From the NCBI GenBank assembly GCA_023150555.1, contig JAKLKQ010000022.1, positions 35,284-99,283 on the forward strand: DNA of 64,000 nucleotides, in the 5' to 3' direction. The notes under the pieces were generated by a model that did no database searches, was not told the DNA's origin, and was given only the letters and a program-made list of their open reading frames with translations. This DNA is from Planctomycetota bacterium. GTDB lineage: Bacteria; Planctomycetota; SZUA-567; H5-PLA8. Below are positions 44,344 through 54,500 of the stretch, one piece after another (the stretch's first letter is position 1; each line of letters opens with the position of its first letter). The translations under genes were made by a program, and so were the position numbers.

Positions 44344-46455
44344 TTACACGCCCTGCCAGTCGTCGCCCAGGATGGCCTTGTACTTGTTCGCCGGCACCTT
44401 CTGGTAGCCGTAGGGTTCCATCGAGAAGCTCGCGCGGCCGGAGGAGAGGCTGCGGCAGGCGTTGGAGTAGGCGAACATCTCGCCCAGCGGAACGCGCACG
44501 CGAACCGCCTTCAGGTGTGCGCGGTCGACGATGTCGACGATCTCCGCGCGGCGGCTGTTCAGGTCGCCGATGATGTTGCCCATGTACTCCTCGGGCGTAA
44601 CCACCTCGACGCTCATGATCGGTTCGAGCAGCGCCGGCTTGGCCTTCCTCGCGGCTTCCTTGTAGGCGATCGAACCGGCCATCTCGAAGGCCAGTTCCGA
44701 CGAGTCGACTTCGTGGTACTTGCCGTCGTACAGCACAGCCTTGACGTTGATGGTAGGGTAGCCGCCCAGCACGCCGTTGGCGGCGGCCCCGCGGATGCCG
44801 CGTTCGACCGGCTTGAAGAACTCCTTGGGCACCGAGCCGCCCTTGATCTCCTCTTCGAAGACGAGGTGATCCTTGTCTTCGTTCACGAAGGGCTCCAGGC
44901 GGATCTTGACGACCGCGAACTGGCCGTGCCCGCCGCTCTGCTGCACGAAGCGGCCCTCGGCCTCGGCTTCGGTCTGGATGGTCTCGCGGTAGCTGACGCG
45001 CGGCGCACCGACATTGGCGTCGACGTTGTGTTCGCGGATCAGCTTGGACTTGATGATCTCGAGGTGCAGTTCGCCCATGCCCGAAATGATCAGCTGGCCG
45101 GTCTCGTCGTCGAAGCTGTGCGTGAAGGTCGGGTCCTCCTTCGCCAGCTTGGCCAACGCCTGGGCCAGCTTGTCCTTGTCGTTGTTCGTCTTGGGCTCGA
45201 TGGCCAGGCTGATCACCGTGTCCGGGAACTTGGGCGGCTCGAGCAGGATCGGGTCTTCTTCCGTGCAGATCGTGTCTCCGGTATAGGTGAACTTCAGACC
45301 GCCGACCGCGACGATGTCGCCGGGCCCCGCGGTGTCCACCTGCTCGCGCTCGTCGGCGTGCATCAGGAAGATGCGGTCGACGCGCTCCTTCTTGTCCCGA
45401 GTCGAGTTGTAGACGCGGGTGCCCTTCTCGAGCGTCCCGCTGTACACGCGCACGAAGGTCAGGTCTCCGAACTTGTCGTAGATGGTCTTGAACGCCAGGG
45501 CGCTCAGCGGCTGGTCGGAGTAGTGCTTGCGCTGCAGGACCTTCTCATGGTCGTTGGGGTCGACGCCCTCGGTCATCTTGGCGTCGCGCGGGCTGGGCAG
45601 GTAGTGGATCACTGCGTCAAGCATGCGCTGCACGCCGATGTAGTGGTACGCCGAGCCGCACAGGATCGGGAAGGCTTTGCACGCCAGGCAGACGCGGCGG
45701 ATGGCCTTCTCGAACTGCTCGTTGGTCGGCTTCTGTTCGGTCAGGAACATCTCGCCCACCTCTTCGTCGTCGTCGGCGAGCAGATGGAAGAGCTCATCGC
45801 GGCGGGCGTTTGCCTCGTCAAGGAACTCCGGCGCGACGTCGGTCTCGTGGATCGTGGCGCCTTTGGACTCCTTGTCGAAGACGTACTGGCGCATGTGGAC
45901 GAGGTCGATCACGCCGCAGAAATCGTGCTCCTTGCCCACCGGCATCTGGATGGGCAGGGGCTTGCCGCCCAGGCGCGTCTTGATCTGCTCGATGACCGGC
46001 CACAGGTCCGCGCCGACGCGGTCCATCTTGTTGACGAAGCACAGCCGCGGGACGCGGAAGCGGTCGGCCTGGCGCCAGACGGTCTCGGACTGCGCCTCGA
46101 CGCCGTCGACGCCGGAGAAGACGACGACCGCGCCGTCAAGCACGCGCAGGCTGCGCTGCACCTCGGCGGTGAAGTCGATGTGCCCCGGAGTATCGATGAT
46201 GTTGATGGTGTGCTCTTTCCAGGGGCAGCTGGTCGCGGCAGAGGTGATGGTGATGCCGCGCTCGCGCTCCTCGGGCATGTAGTCCATAGTCGCGGTGCCT
46301 TCGTGCACCTCGCCCATGCGGTGTTCCTTGCCCGTGTAATAGAGCACGCGCTCGGTGACCGTGGTCTTGCCGGCGTCGATGTGGGCGATGATGCCGATGT
46401 TGCGAAGCATCGCGATCGCCTGTTGGGCCTTGGGTTTAGCGGGGGCTTCCGGCAC
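44344..46455 (-). CDS. fusA: elongation factor G
   Basis: 703-residue translocation GTPase. AHIDAGKTT (P-loop near residue 24), ERERGITI (switch I), DTPGHIDFT and NKMDR (G3, G4) are all canonical, and domains II-V follow to [12 protein letters not shown] start at 46455 is preferred because AGGAG lies ten bases upstream; an in-frame ATG at 46410 begins exactly at the GTPase domain. The gene is alone, not in the usual rpsL-rpsG-fusA-tuf cluster, so it may be one of several EF-G copies. The longer open frame upstream to 46650 has no coding character. Confidence 0.94.
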   Translation of the reverse strand: MPEAPAKPKAQQAIAMLRNIGIIAHIDAGKTTVTERVLYYTGKEHRMGEVHEGTATMDYMPEERERGITITSAATSCPWKEHTINIIDTPGHIDFTAEVQRSLRVLDGAVVVFSGVDGVEAQSETVWRQADRFRVPRLCFVNKMDRVGADLWPVIEQIKTRLGGKPLPIQMPVGKEHDFCGVIDLVHMRQYVFDKESKGATIHETDVAPEFLDEANARRDELFHLLADDDEEVGEMFLTEQKPTNEQFEKAIRRVCLACKAFPILCGSAYHYIGVQRMLDAVIHYLPSPRDAKMTEGVDPNDHEKVLQRKHYSDQPLSALAFKTIYDKFGDLTFVRVYSGTLEKGTRVYNSTRDKKERVDRIFLMHADEREQVDTAGPGDIVAVGGLKFTYTGDTICTEEDPILLEPPKFPDTVISLAIEPKTNNDKDKLAQALAKLAKEDPTFTHSFDDETGQLIISGMGELHLEIIKSKLIREHNVDANVGAPRVSYRETIQTEAEAEGRFVQQSGGHGQFAVVKIRLEPFVNEDKDHLVFEEEIKGGSVPKEFFKPVERGIRGAAANGVLGGYPTINVKAVLYDGKYHEVDSSELAFEMAGSIAYKEAARKAKPALLEPIMSVEVVTPEEYMGNIIGDLNSRRAEIVDIVDRAHLKAVRVRVPLGEMFAYSNACRSLSSGRASFSMEPYGYQKVPANKYKAILGDDWQGV

Positions 46456-46908
46456 GGTTCTCGAGCTCCTATGCGGTTCACGCCGGCCATCTGATATGGA
46501 ATAGGCTGCCGCACGCGCCGGCTGCGGCGCGTGCTGATTCCCTTCTGCCTTCGTCCATTTTTCGAGAGGACTTAAGCCGCCCGTAGGACGGCAACGACGG
46601 TCACGCTTCGAAACGTTCAGGGGCAGGAGGGTCGCGGGAGCGCTACCCATTCATGGCGACGGCGAATCCTCCAACTTGCTATGACCCTTAGGGTTCCAAC
46701 CCGAAGGACGAGGAAATATACCCGCCAGGACTCAAAATGCAAGAAGTCAGGTGCCGGAAAAAACGATGCTGGGCTCCGACTCTGGGACACATTTATTTGG
46801 CAAATATTAGCATTTGAGACAGGGCCGTCTGGGCTTGGATCCTTTCGACCTTGTGCACCTTGTGCAATTGAGGGCCAGCTCCACCTCCCGGCGAAAACCG
46901 GTACGAGC
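46456..46908. other. divergent spacer between fusA and the ICMT-like gene
   Basis: No gene supported. It contains a short direct repeat (CCTTGTGCA twice, near 46850) and an A/T-rich block around 46790-46815. I see no confident promoter for fusA. Confidence 0.45.
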
Positions 46909-46914
46909 TATACT
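46909..46914 (+). promoter_or_regulatory. -10 box close to start codon
   Basis: TATACT ends nine bases before the ATG at 46924, predicting a leader of only two or three bases. No good -35 is seen and no ribosome site precedes the ATG. Confidence 0.35.
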
Positions 46915-46923
46915 TAGCCGTGC

Positions 46924-47886
46924 ATGAGCGATCCGTCCACGTACTCGGGTACGCGCTTCAGCGGCTGGTACCTTCTGCTGCAGGCAGCGGTCTTTGCCGG
47001 GTGGTGGGCCTGGCTTTGGGCCCGGCCCGAAGCCCGAGCGTGGTTCGTGCCGCAGGGGGCGGGCGAGCCCGACCTGATGGCTTTTCTGCTTCCCGACCTG
47101 TGCGTCGCGGCGGCGACGTCCTGTGCGGCGGGCGTCGCCTTTTTCCTGCGCCTGCGCTGGGCACAGCCCCTGGCGTGGTTCTCGGCGGGCGCGGTCGTGT
47201 ACGCCGCGATCTACTGCCTCGGGTGGGCGGTGCAGCGGCAGAGCGGCTGGCTGAACGTGGCCTGCATGCTGCCGGCGGCGCTCTTTGCGACCATCGCGGC
47301 GCTGGACGCCGGGCGCGGCACGGTGCCGATCTTTCGCCGCGCGGCCCAAGGGCACGACGGGCGCAGCGAGCGCAAACGCCGCCACGTCCTGGCGACGCTG
47401 GCGCAGATCGCGGTCTTCTGGAGTTTCTTCCTGTTCGTGGTGCCGGCCTGCGTGGCGTACGTGGAACGCGGCGTGGGCTGGCCGCCGGGCTTTGCTTTTC
47501 CGGGCCAGCGCGTCGTTGGGGTGGCGGCCTTCGCATTGTTGAGCGCACTGGGGCTGGCGAGCGGCATGACGATGGCAGGGTTCGGGCAAGGTACGCCGCT
47601 CCCGTTCGACGCGCCCAACCGGCTGGTCATCGCCGGGCCCTATGCGTACCTGCGCAATCCGATGGTGGTTGCTGGGCTGGGGCAAGGGCTGTCGGTCGCG
47701 GTCTGGATGGGCTCGTGGACGGTGGTGCTGTACGTGATCACCGGGGGCGCGATCTGGCAATGGCTGGTGCGACCCGCGGAGGAACGCGATCTGGCCGAGT
47801 CCTTCGGCGCGGAGTACGAACGCTACCGCGCGGCCGTGCGCTGCTGGCTTCCGCGCGCGACGGCGTACCGAGGCGAAGCGCCATGA
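46924..47886 (+). CDS. isoprenylcysteine carboxyl methyltransferase-family membrane protein
   Basis: 320 residues with about seven membrane helices. The C-terminal third has the ICMT/PEMT signature: GPYAYLRNPMVVAGLGQGLS, then an acidic-helical EERDLAESFGAEYERYRAAVRCWLPR. In this family these bind SAM at the membrane. Bacterial members methylate unknown small or lipid substrates. The N-terminal half is family-specific. The gene is translationally coupled by ATGA overlap to a 'QLHLT' membrane protein. Confidence 0.8.
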   Translation: MSDPSTYSGTRFSGWYLLLQAAVFAGWWAWLWARPEARAWFVPQGAGEPDLMAFLLPDLCVAAATSCAAGVAFFLRLRWAQPLAWFSAGAVVYAAIYCLGWAVQRQSGWLNVACMLPAALFATIAALDAGRGTVPIFRRAAQGHDGRSERKRRHVLATLAQIAVFWSFFLFVVPACVAYVERGVGWPPGFAFPGQRVVGVAAFALLSALGLASGMTMAGFGQGTPLPFDAPNRLVIAGPYAYLRNPMVVAGLGQGLSVAVWMGSWTVVLYVITGGAIWQWLVRPAEERDLAESFGAEYERYRAAVRCWLPRATAYRGEAP

Positions 47887-48290
47887 CGCCGGAAGAAGTA
47901 CGCGCGTGGGCCAAACCCATCACCGCTGCGCGAAAGCGTCCCTGGTTTCAACTTCACTTGACCACCTGCGTGGTGTTAACGATCGTTGGTGCAGTGTTGA
48001 TTTGGTTGAATCTAGCCGAACAAATCTCATTCGATTCCGACACATTTGCCTTCGAGGATAGGTCCGGCATCCGGGTCGGATGGCCACGCTGCGCATTGTT
48101 TGCTGAAGATGGTTCCGTATACGTAGGCGGTTCCGAGTCAAGAAACAGTCCACGCGCCTACGAATCTTTTGACCGCAGGGTAATCTACGATTGGCTTCTT
48201 CCCGATGTGTCTGCGGCTGTTGGATTGTTGGCGAGTGCCGCGCTATTGTGCGAATGGTCTATTAAGCGGCGTACGCGATACAAATCCTGA
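47883..48290 (+). CDS. membrane protein of the 'QLHLST' family
   Basis: 135 residues. The N-tail ends in RKRPWFQLHLTTCVVLTIVG, the same motif as the three family members near 17.5-20.3 kb. It is followed by helix one, an outside loop of about 55 residues and helix two (about 110-127) with a basic tail. Start at the ATG overlapping the previous stop. Base composition shifts to more A/T after the motif. Function unknown. Confidence 0.7.
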   Translation: MTPEEVRAWAKPITAARKRPWFQLHLTTCVVLTIVGAVLIWLNLAEQISFDSDTFAFEDRSGIRVGWPRCALFAEDGSVYVGGSESRNSPRAYESFDRRVIYDWLLPDVSAAVGLLASAALLCEWSIKRRTRYKS

Positions 48291-48315
48291 TCCTATGGCT
48301 ATGGAATCGTCTTTG

Positions 48316-48615
48316 TCACCGCCGCACCCGCCCTCCGGGCTCGAACAAGTCTTCGCGCTCCTTGCAGCCAAACTTCAGCAGCGTGTCGCGCAGCGGACAC
48401 CTGTCGGTCAACGCCGTCAGGACCAGTTGAAACGAGACCCCAAGCGTACCCAGCAGCCAGGCCGGGTGATGCAGCAGGCCAAGGACGGTGAAGGCGAGCG
48501 TCCCGGCGCCAGCCAGCAGGCGGCCCCACCGAGCCACTTCCCAGGGACGGGCGGGCGAGGCGGCGGGCATGCGGGCGGAGGCGTCCGCCGCAATGGGCGA
48601 AGCGGGCGTATTCAT
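48316..48615 (-). CDS. DUF2892-like inner-membrane protein
   Basis: 99 residues with two adjacent hydrophobic helices (about 30-65) and the Cys-containing segment RCPLRDTLLKFGC, the pattern of the DUF2892/YgaP membrane domain, often linked to sulfur or rhodanese functions. It overlaps the upstream methyltransferase gene by four bases (ATGA), so it is translated from the same mRNA. Confidence 0.7.
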   Translation of the reverse strand: MNTPASPIAADASARMPAASPARPWEVARWGRLLAGAGTLAFTVLGLLHHPAWLLGTLGVSFQLVLTALTDRCPLRDTLLKFGCKEREDLFEPGGRVRR

Positions 48616-49577
48616 GCGTGGTCCTCGCTCTTGATGCGATAGCCGAACAGGTACGGCGCGCGGAAGAGGAGCATGTAAGGCTTCTCGCCGAACTCCCAGT
48701 GCCAGCCGCGGCGCGCGGATTCGGGCAGCAGTTCCAGCACTTCCTCGGGGCGGTACATGCGTAGCGCGCTGACGACACCGTCGAAGACGATCATCAGCGG
48801 CACCAGCGGCAGCAGCGTTCCGATTAACACCTTCTTGAACGAGAAGCGCCGCGCGAAGAACGGCGCCAGCAGCAGCGGCAGCAGGTTGGGCAGGCTGTAG
48901 AGCGGCGAGAGCCAGCTTCGGCCCATGGGCTCCATCACGAACAGCCCATCGGCCTGCTCAGTGGTGGCGGCCAGCAGCCGCCGCGCGGAATCCGGATCGA
49001 AGTGGTGGAAGGCGCTGCAGACCGAGCGCAGCCGCGCGTCCGGCGCCGCGGAAGCGGCCGCCTCGGGATCGCACGCATCGAGCGATTCGGGCACGAAGTC
49101 GAGGCGCTCGGGCAACGCGGCCTTCGCGCGTTGAAAAGCGTCGAGGTCCGGGTTGAGGTCGCTGAGCGTTACGCGGGGAAGGTCAGTGCCGGATTTTCGC
49201 GCGCAGGCGAGCACCGTCTCGACGGGGCCCGCGCCGCCGCTGCCGAGGTCCAGCACGCGCGCGGTCTCGTGCGTAGCCTTCGAGCCCAGGGCCATCCGCG
49301 CCCATCGCGCGAAGGGTTCGTGCATGCGGCGGTAGACGCCGTAGAGGCGAAAGCTGAAGTTCAGGCCATCGAGGTATGCCTCGCGCCAGATGCCCTTGAA
49401 CCAGCGTTGGTCCCCGAACTCGAAGCCCTGCACGCGCGGCGGGGCCTGCCACCAGCGCGAGCTGCGAGGAGCGTTCGGAGCGGCTGCCGCGGACGGGAGG
49501 CGCCGCGACGAAAGCGGCGGGCGCGACGCAAGCGGGCGGGGAAGCGCCGCGGTGGTGTCGTGCAGGGTCGTCGGCAT
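48612..49577 (-). CDS. class I SAM-dependent methyltransferase
   Basis: 321 residues from the ATG at 49577, which has GGAGGT seven bases upstream. Motif I is VLDLGSGGAGPVE, an acidic SAM-ribose site lies in LSDLNPDLDAF, and VCSAFHHFDPDSARRLLAA corresponds to motif III-IV. FVMEPMGRSW follows. A hydrophobic hairpin near residues 215-260 (LPNLLPLLLAPFF) suggests membrane association, so a lipid or quinone-like substrate is possible. Coupled to the DUF2892 gene. The substrate is not evident. Confidence 0.82.
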   Translation of the reverse strand: MPTTLHDTTAALPRPLASRPPLSSRRLPSAAAAPNAPRSSRWWQAPPRVQGFEFGDQRWFKGIWREAYLDGLNFSFRLYGVYRRMHEPFARWARMALGSKATHETARVLDLGSGGAGPVETVLACARKSGTDLPRVTLSDLNPDLDAFQRAKAALPERLDFVPESLDACDPEAAASAAPDARLRSVCSAFHHFDPDSARRLLAATTEQADGLFVMEPMGRSWLSPLYSLPNLLPLLLAPFFARRFSFKKVLIGTLLPLVPLMIVFDGVVSALRMYRPEEVLELLPESARRGWHWEFGEKPYMLLFRAPYLFGYRIKSEDHA

Positions 49578-49677
49578 GGCGGTTACCTCCGTTGCTTCGC
49601 ACAAGGGACAGAGCTTCCCCGCACCCGCGTGGGCCTGCCCCGGAAGCGGTCCGGTACCGGTGGAGAATGGGTGCGAA

Positions 49678-51231
49678 CTACGGCGCCTTCTTCTTCAAAA
49701 ACTCGACCGTACACTGCCCGATCATCTGCGGCTTCTTGTCCTTTTGGGCTAGCGCCTCCAGATTCCGGAACCAGTCTGGAAGGTCCGCGTCTTCGATTTC
49801 GCGAATGGAGATATCGGTGATCAGCCAGTTGGCGCAGCACAGGGCCAGTTGGGAACGGCCGGGCGCGACGTCGCAGCGGTACAACTGCGAAGGCAAGTTG
49901 AGGTTGCGCAGGTCGCACAGAACGATGTACTGGTCCTTGATGTAAAACCGCCACTTCATGAGGGTCAATGCGGGCAACTGGTAAATATCCGAGATGCCGT
50001 ACAGCGAGAAGGGCAGCAGCACGTCGCCCTTTAGCCAGACCGGCATGAGGAACTGCAGGCCCTGGCCGCCGGCAGAGGCGTGGAGTTCGACTACCAGGGC
50101 CCGGTCGTTGTGGACCGGGAATTTGAGGAAGTACTTCAGCGGATCCTTGGCGCGGGAAGCCAGCACCATGCGCTTGGAGACTTCGCCCCGGCCGTATTCC
50201 CAGCCAGCGGTCCGCGGCAATTCGTCCTCGAACGCGCCTTCCTCGAAGTTCCAATGCCAATCGGTGCGCGTGGGAGCGCCGGGCGCAGCTGCGGCCGCGG
50301 GCGCCGGCGTCTTCGCAGCGGCGGGGGCTTGCGAGGCCGGGTGCGCTTCGGGCGCGGGCGCTCTTCCATTCCAGTACAAGGCGCCCGCTCCGGCTGCTGC
50401 CGCAAGCACCACGGCTGTGATGAGCCCGGCGTGGCTGCTCGAGGCCGCCGTGGCGCGGCGCGTAAGCGTGCGCGCGGTATCGGCGCCCGCTTCCTTCAGG
50501 CGCGACAAGGTCTGTGCGGCTAAACCGGGGGGCGTGGGGAGGCCGGTGCAGAGGGCCTCGCCGAGCTGCTCGGCGCCCAGCAGCGGCGCCGCCGTTGCGA
50601 AGCCGGCCCTGGCCAGGTTCGCGCGCAAGCGTTCCACGGTGTTCGAGATGCGGTCCGAGACCGTACGCTGCGAAAGGTCCAGCTCCTTGCCGATCTCCGC
50701 CTGGGTCAGGCCGGCGCCGAAATAGAGCGCCACGACCTGGCGCGCGGACTCCGGCAGCTCCGCCACGTTTCGGCGCAGGGCGGCGAGCAGTTCTTCGCGT
50801 TCGCCGGACACCGTGGAGGCCGCGGATTCGGCGATGGCCGCACCCATGCCGCCCTCGAGCTCCTTGGCTTTCATATCCTTGCGTTGCCTCCTGAGCATCT
50901 TGAGCGATTCCCGGGCGGCGATGCGCAGCAGCCAGGGACGCACCTCGCCCTCCTCGGGGCGGTAGGTGCCGGCACGCGTCCATACGCGCAAAAAGGCCTC
51001 CTGCGCGGCCTCCTCGGCAAGGACCGGCGAGCCGGTGACCTGGAAAGCCAGACAGAAGGCGGTCTGTTCGTAGCGGCGGAAGAGTTCGCCAAAAGCCGTC
51101 TCGTCGCGGCCTGCGGCGATGGCCTGGAGGAGAGAGGCATCGTCGCGTTCGCGCATCGTGGCGTGTCCGGCGGCACGGGCGTTCCGCGCGCCCTGTGCGC
51201 CTGCCTTGAGCTGGGTGGTCGTAACGTCCAT
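49678..51231 (-). CDS. ECF sigma factor fused to a transmembrane anchor and extracytoplasmic domain
   Basis: 517 residues from an ATG with GGAGG five bases upstream. Sigma region 2 spans about 45-115 (ETAFGELFRRYEQ, AEEAAQEAFLRVW). Region 4 spans about 145-205 (LPESARQVVALYF, LTQAEIGKELDLSQRTVSDRI). Then comes a linker, one membrane helix (about 269-286), a Pro-Ala-rich stalk (290-320) and a C-terminal beta-rich domain of about 190 residues with several Cys. This puts the sensor outside and the sigma domain inside on one chain, so signalling might need proteolysis or tethered promoter binding. Such fusions are a planctomycete trait. No anti-sigma gene is adjacent. Confidence 0.88.
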   Translation of the reverse strand: MDVTTTQLKAGAQGARNARAAGHATMRERDDASLLQAIAAGRDETAFGELFRRYEQTAFCLAFQVTGSPVLAEEAAQEAFLRVWTRAGTYRPEEGEVRPWLLRIAARESLKMLRRQRKDMKAKELEGGMGAAIAESAASTVSGEREELLAALRRNVAELPESARQVVALYFGAGLTQAEIGKELDLSQRTVSDRISNTVERLRANLARAGFATAAPLLGAEQLGEALCTGLPTPPGLAAQTLSRLKEAGADTARTLTRRATAASSSHAGLITAVVLAAAAGAGALYWNGRAPAPEAHPASQAPAAAKTPAPAAAAAPGAPTRTDWHWNFEEGAFEDELPRTAGWEYGRGEVSKRMVLASRAKDPLKYFLKFPVHNDRALVVELHASAGGQGLQFLMPVWLKGDVLLPFSLYGISDIYQLPALTLMKWRFYIKDQYIVLCDLRNLNLPSQLYRCDVAPGRSQLALCCANWLITDISIREIEDADLPDWFRNLEALAQKDKKPQMIGQCTVEFLKKKAP

Positions 51232-51454
51232 CCGTGCCTCCGCCCACCCTATCCACCTCGAGGTGGGCATAGAACTTGAATTTTTCACTCAACTTGTAAT
51301 TTTTATAAACCTTTTTGTAGAAATAACTTACAGACGACATGGAGTGCCATGGACGCTTCCTAATATTTTCCTTGTCTGCCGAATGCGGCCGGTCGTCCAC
51401 TGGACGGCCCCCCTATGGGTCCGGGGGTCCGTTCCCGCCGGGTCCGGTACCGGC

Positions 51455-51490
51455 AAAAAAAACGGGGCGCGCCTTTGCGGGCACGCCCCG
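51455..51490 (-). terminator. intrinsic terminator of the Rieske-cytochrome unit
   Basis: CGGGGCG / CGCCCCG stem with a 14-base internal sequence, followed on the minus strand by eight T (51462-51455). Confidence 0.88.
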
Positions 51491-51516
51491 GTTGCAAGGT
51501 TCGAAAAGTTTGACTG

Positions 51517-54500
51517 TTACGGCTGCTTGGGTTCCGGCGCGCTGGGCGGCGCGTCGCTGACCGGCACGGTTACGCCGACGTTCAACTCGCCGGTGTTGCG
51601 CAGGAAGCGGTGCACCTCGTTGAGCTTGTGCGCGATCTTCTTGAACTTCTCCACGTCCTTCTGGGTCAGGCCGCGTGTGGGATCCTCGAGATCCGCGACG
51701 TACTGGTCGGCCTGGAAGAAGTTCGAGGGCATGTTCGCCCACGGGTAGTAGGCCTGCGGGTAGCTGAGGAAGCGGCGCAGCCACAGCGGCTTGAAGCGCT
51801 GCTTGACGACCTGCAAGTTCGGGCCGACCTCCTTGGGCAGCAGGTACGCGCCCAGGCTGTGACAGGTGGTGCAGGACAGGCCTTCGGGGTTGGTCGGCGT
51901 GGCCGGGTAGATCAGCTTGCTCGCTTCCTCCTGGCGTGCGCGGTTGGCACTGCTGAAGGTCGGGAGGTTGAGGTGCCCCAGCGGCGGTTCCTCGCCGATG
52001 GTCTGGAAGAACTCGACCAGCTCGGCCGCGGCGTCGGCGACCTTCTCGGGCGAGCCGGCGGGGGGCACGGGTTCGGCGCCGGGGCCGCTGCCGCGCTTAC
52101 GGACGTTCACCGCGGAGAGGTGGCCGGGGGGGTAGACGCTCTTGACCGCGTCGGGGTCGTTCGACCAGAAGCTGGGCATGCGGATCTTCAGGCCGGGGCG
52201 CAGCGGAAGGACATCGTGCAGGAAGGCGTACAGCCAGTCGGGCTGGACCTTGCCGCCTTCGTAGGCCAGGCTGGGCGGAGCGAACTGCTTGGTACCTTCG
52301 GCGCCGTGCAGGGAGACCTGGTGGGCGATGATGTGCCCTTCGTGGTCGGTCCAGCGCACCTTGAAGGTAACGGGCTCGTAAGCCTCGCCGGCCGATTTCA
52401 TCATTTCGGCCTTCAGCGGGCTGATGTAATGCGTGGTGCCTTCGGGGGCGTGGGCCAGGGCAGCGGTGCCGGCCAACCGTTCGTAGGCGCCCTTTTCGAC
52501 GTACTTGCCGGCGTACTTGGCGTAGGCCTGCGCAGCTTCGGCGGCGGGCAGGAACTCCTTCACCAGCTCAACGAAGTGCGCCTCGGTGATCAACTCGCCG
52601 TAGGCGACCCACTCGCCCTTCTTTCCGCGCGTCTGGTTCTTGGAGAGGAAGGTGAAGCCGATCTTCTCCCAGGGCGCCAGGGCGTTGCGGCGCACTTCCT
52701 TCTCGGCGGCCAGGATCGGGATCGTGTTCTTAGTGACGTAGGTGCCGTGCCCGAAGTTCAGGAACGACGTCGCGCTGGTGGCGGCATCGCCGGAGTCGTA
52801 GTCGACCGAGACCAGGTCCTCGTCGCAGTAGACGCCCAACTTCTCGGCGGCCTCCTGCACCTCCTTGGTCAACAAGGCGGCCAGGACGAGCTTCTTGGGC
52901 CTTGGCGCGACGCCTGGCAGGTCCATGCGGCGCTCGACGCCGATCGCGTGGCAGCCGGCGCAGTTGAGCTCGCGGATTACGCGCTCGCCGTGGTCGACGG
53001 CCAGGTCCTTGGCCTTGGGGATGTAGCGCATGTCCAGCGGTACGGTCTCGCGGGTGGTGCTGAGCAGGTGCGTGACCAGGGCCTCGACCTCGTTGTGCGT
53101 CAAGCCGTGCGGGTCGCTCTGCCCGGTCAGGTCCGGATTCTCGTAGGCCGTCAGGCTGTCGATCGTGTCGTGAGCGCCGCCGCCGGCCGCACGGGCCCGG
53201 ACGCCGTTGGCCGCGTGGGTTTTTTCGCCGTCGCCGCTGCCGCCGTGGGCGCCGTGGTGCTTCTTGTCGGCGGGGAAGGTGTCGGCCTTGAAGCCGAACC
53301 AGGGCATTTTGAGCCGGAAGAGCGGCTCCTTGACCTGCTCCTCTTCAAAGCTCTTGCGGCGGTCGAAGACGCGCGGGCGGGTGATCTTCATGTAGAAGAA
53401 GTCCCAGTGGTTCTGGGAGATGGGCGTCTTGCCGAAGTCGAACTTGCCGATGTCCTTGTCGGCTTCGCCGGCCAGGTTCACGCAGTTCAGGGGCGCGTAG
53501 GTCCAGCCCTGGACGTTGTGGCAGGCGAAGCAGCCGTAGTGCTGAATCATGTTCTCGCCGACGAAGAAGGCCTTCGCCAGGCGCGCTTCCTCATCCTTGC
53601 CCTTGTCCTTCGCCATTGCTTTCAGGGCGCCCACCACCTCGTCAATCTGCACGTCGGTCCACTCGCCGGTGCCGGTGTCCTTGCCGTTCACGTACTTGGC
53701 CTTCGCGCGAAGCTTGTTCCGCACCAGGGCCTCGGGGTCCTCGAGCTTCTTGCGGATCGAGAAGTTGGACTCCTTGGAACTGAGGATGTCGTGGACGAGC
53801 AGGTCGAAGGCCCAGGCCGGCGCGGGCTTGGGTTCGACGGCCGGATCTTTGCGCTCGGCGTGCATGTCCTTCATCAGGTAGGCGGTCAGGTCTGCGGCTT
53901 CCTGGTCGCTCAGGCGCAGGCTGGGCATCTTGGACTCGGGCCAGTACGCGTGGGGGTCCTTGAGCCAGCGGTAGAGCCAGCCGGTGCTGACCTTGTCGCC
54001 GATGCGGCTCAGGTCAGGGCCGTGCGTGTTTATCGAGAAATTCTGGCCTTCGGGCGCTTCGGCGGTGCTGTGGCAGCCCAGGCATCCGACGCTCTGGAAG
54101 AGTTCCTTGCCCTTGGCGGCGTCGCCTGCGGGCACGGCGGCCTCGAAAGACTTTTCGCGCAACTTGCTGGTCGCGTAGAGGTACGTGACGATCGATTCGA
54201 TCTCAACCGGATCGCGGGGCAGGGCGTGCGCGCCGGACTCGTCGGCGGGCGGGGTCAGCTCGTCGTTGGCGCGGTTCTCGAGGCCGAAGAGGCGCGGCAT
54301 CTTGGTGCTGGGGCGGAAGTGCCAGGGGTTGGCGACCCAGTCGTGCGTCCACTGGGGCGTGGTCTTCTCGCCGATGCGGCGCAGGTCTGGGCCGATGCGG
54401 CCGACCCAGGCCATGTCGGGATCGGTGTCGCCGGTGTGGCAGTTGGCGCAACCCTTGGAGCGGTACAGTTCGCGGCCCAGGTTCAGGCGCGGGGCTTCGG

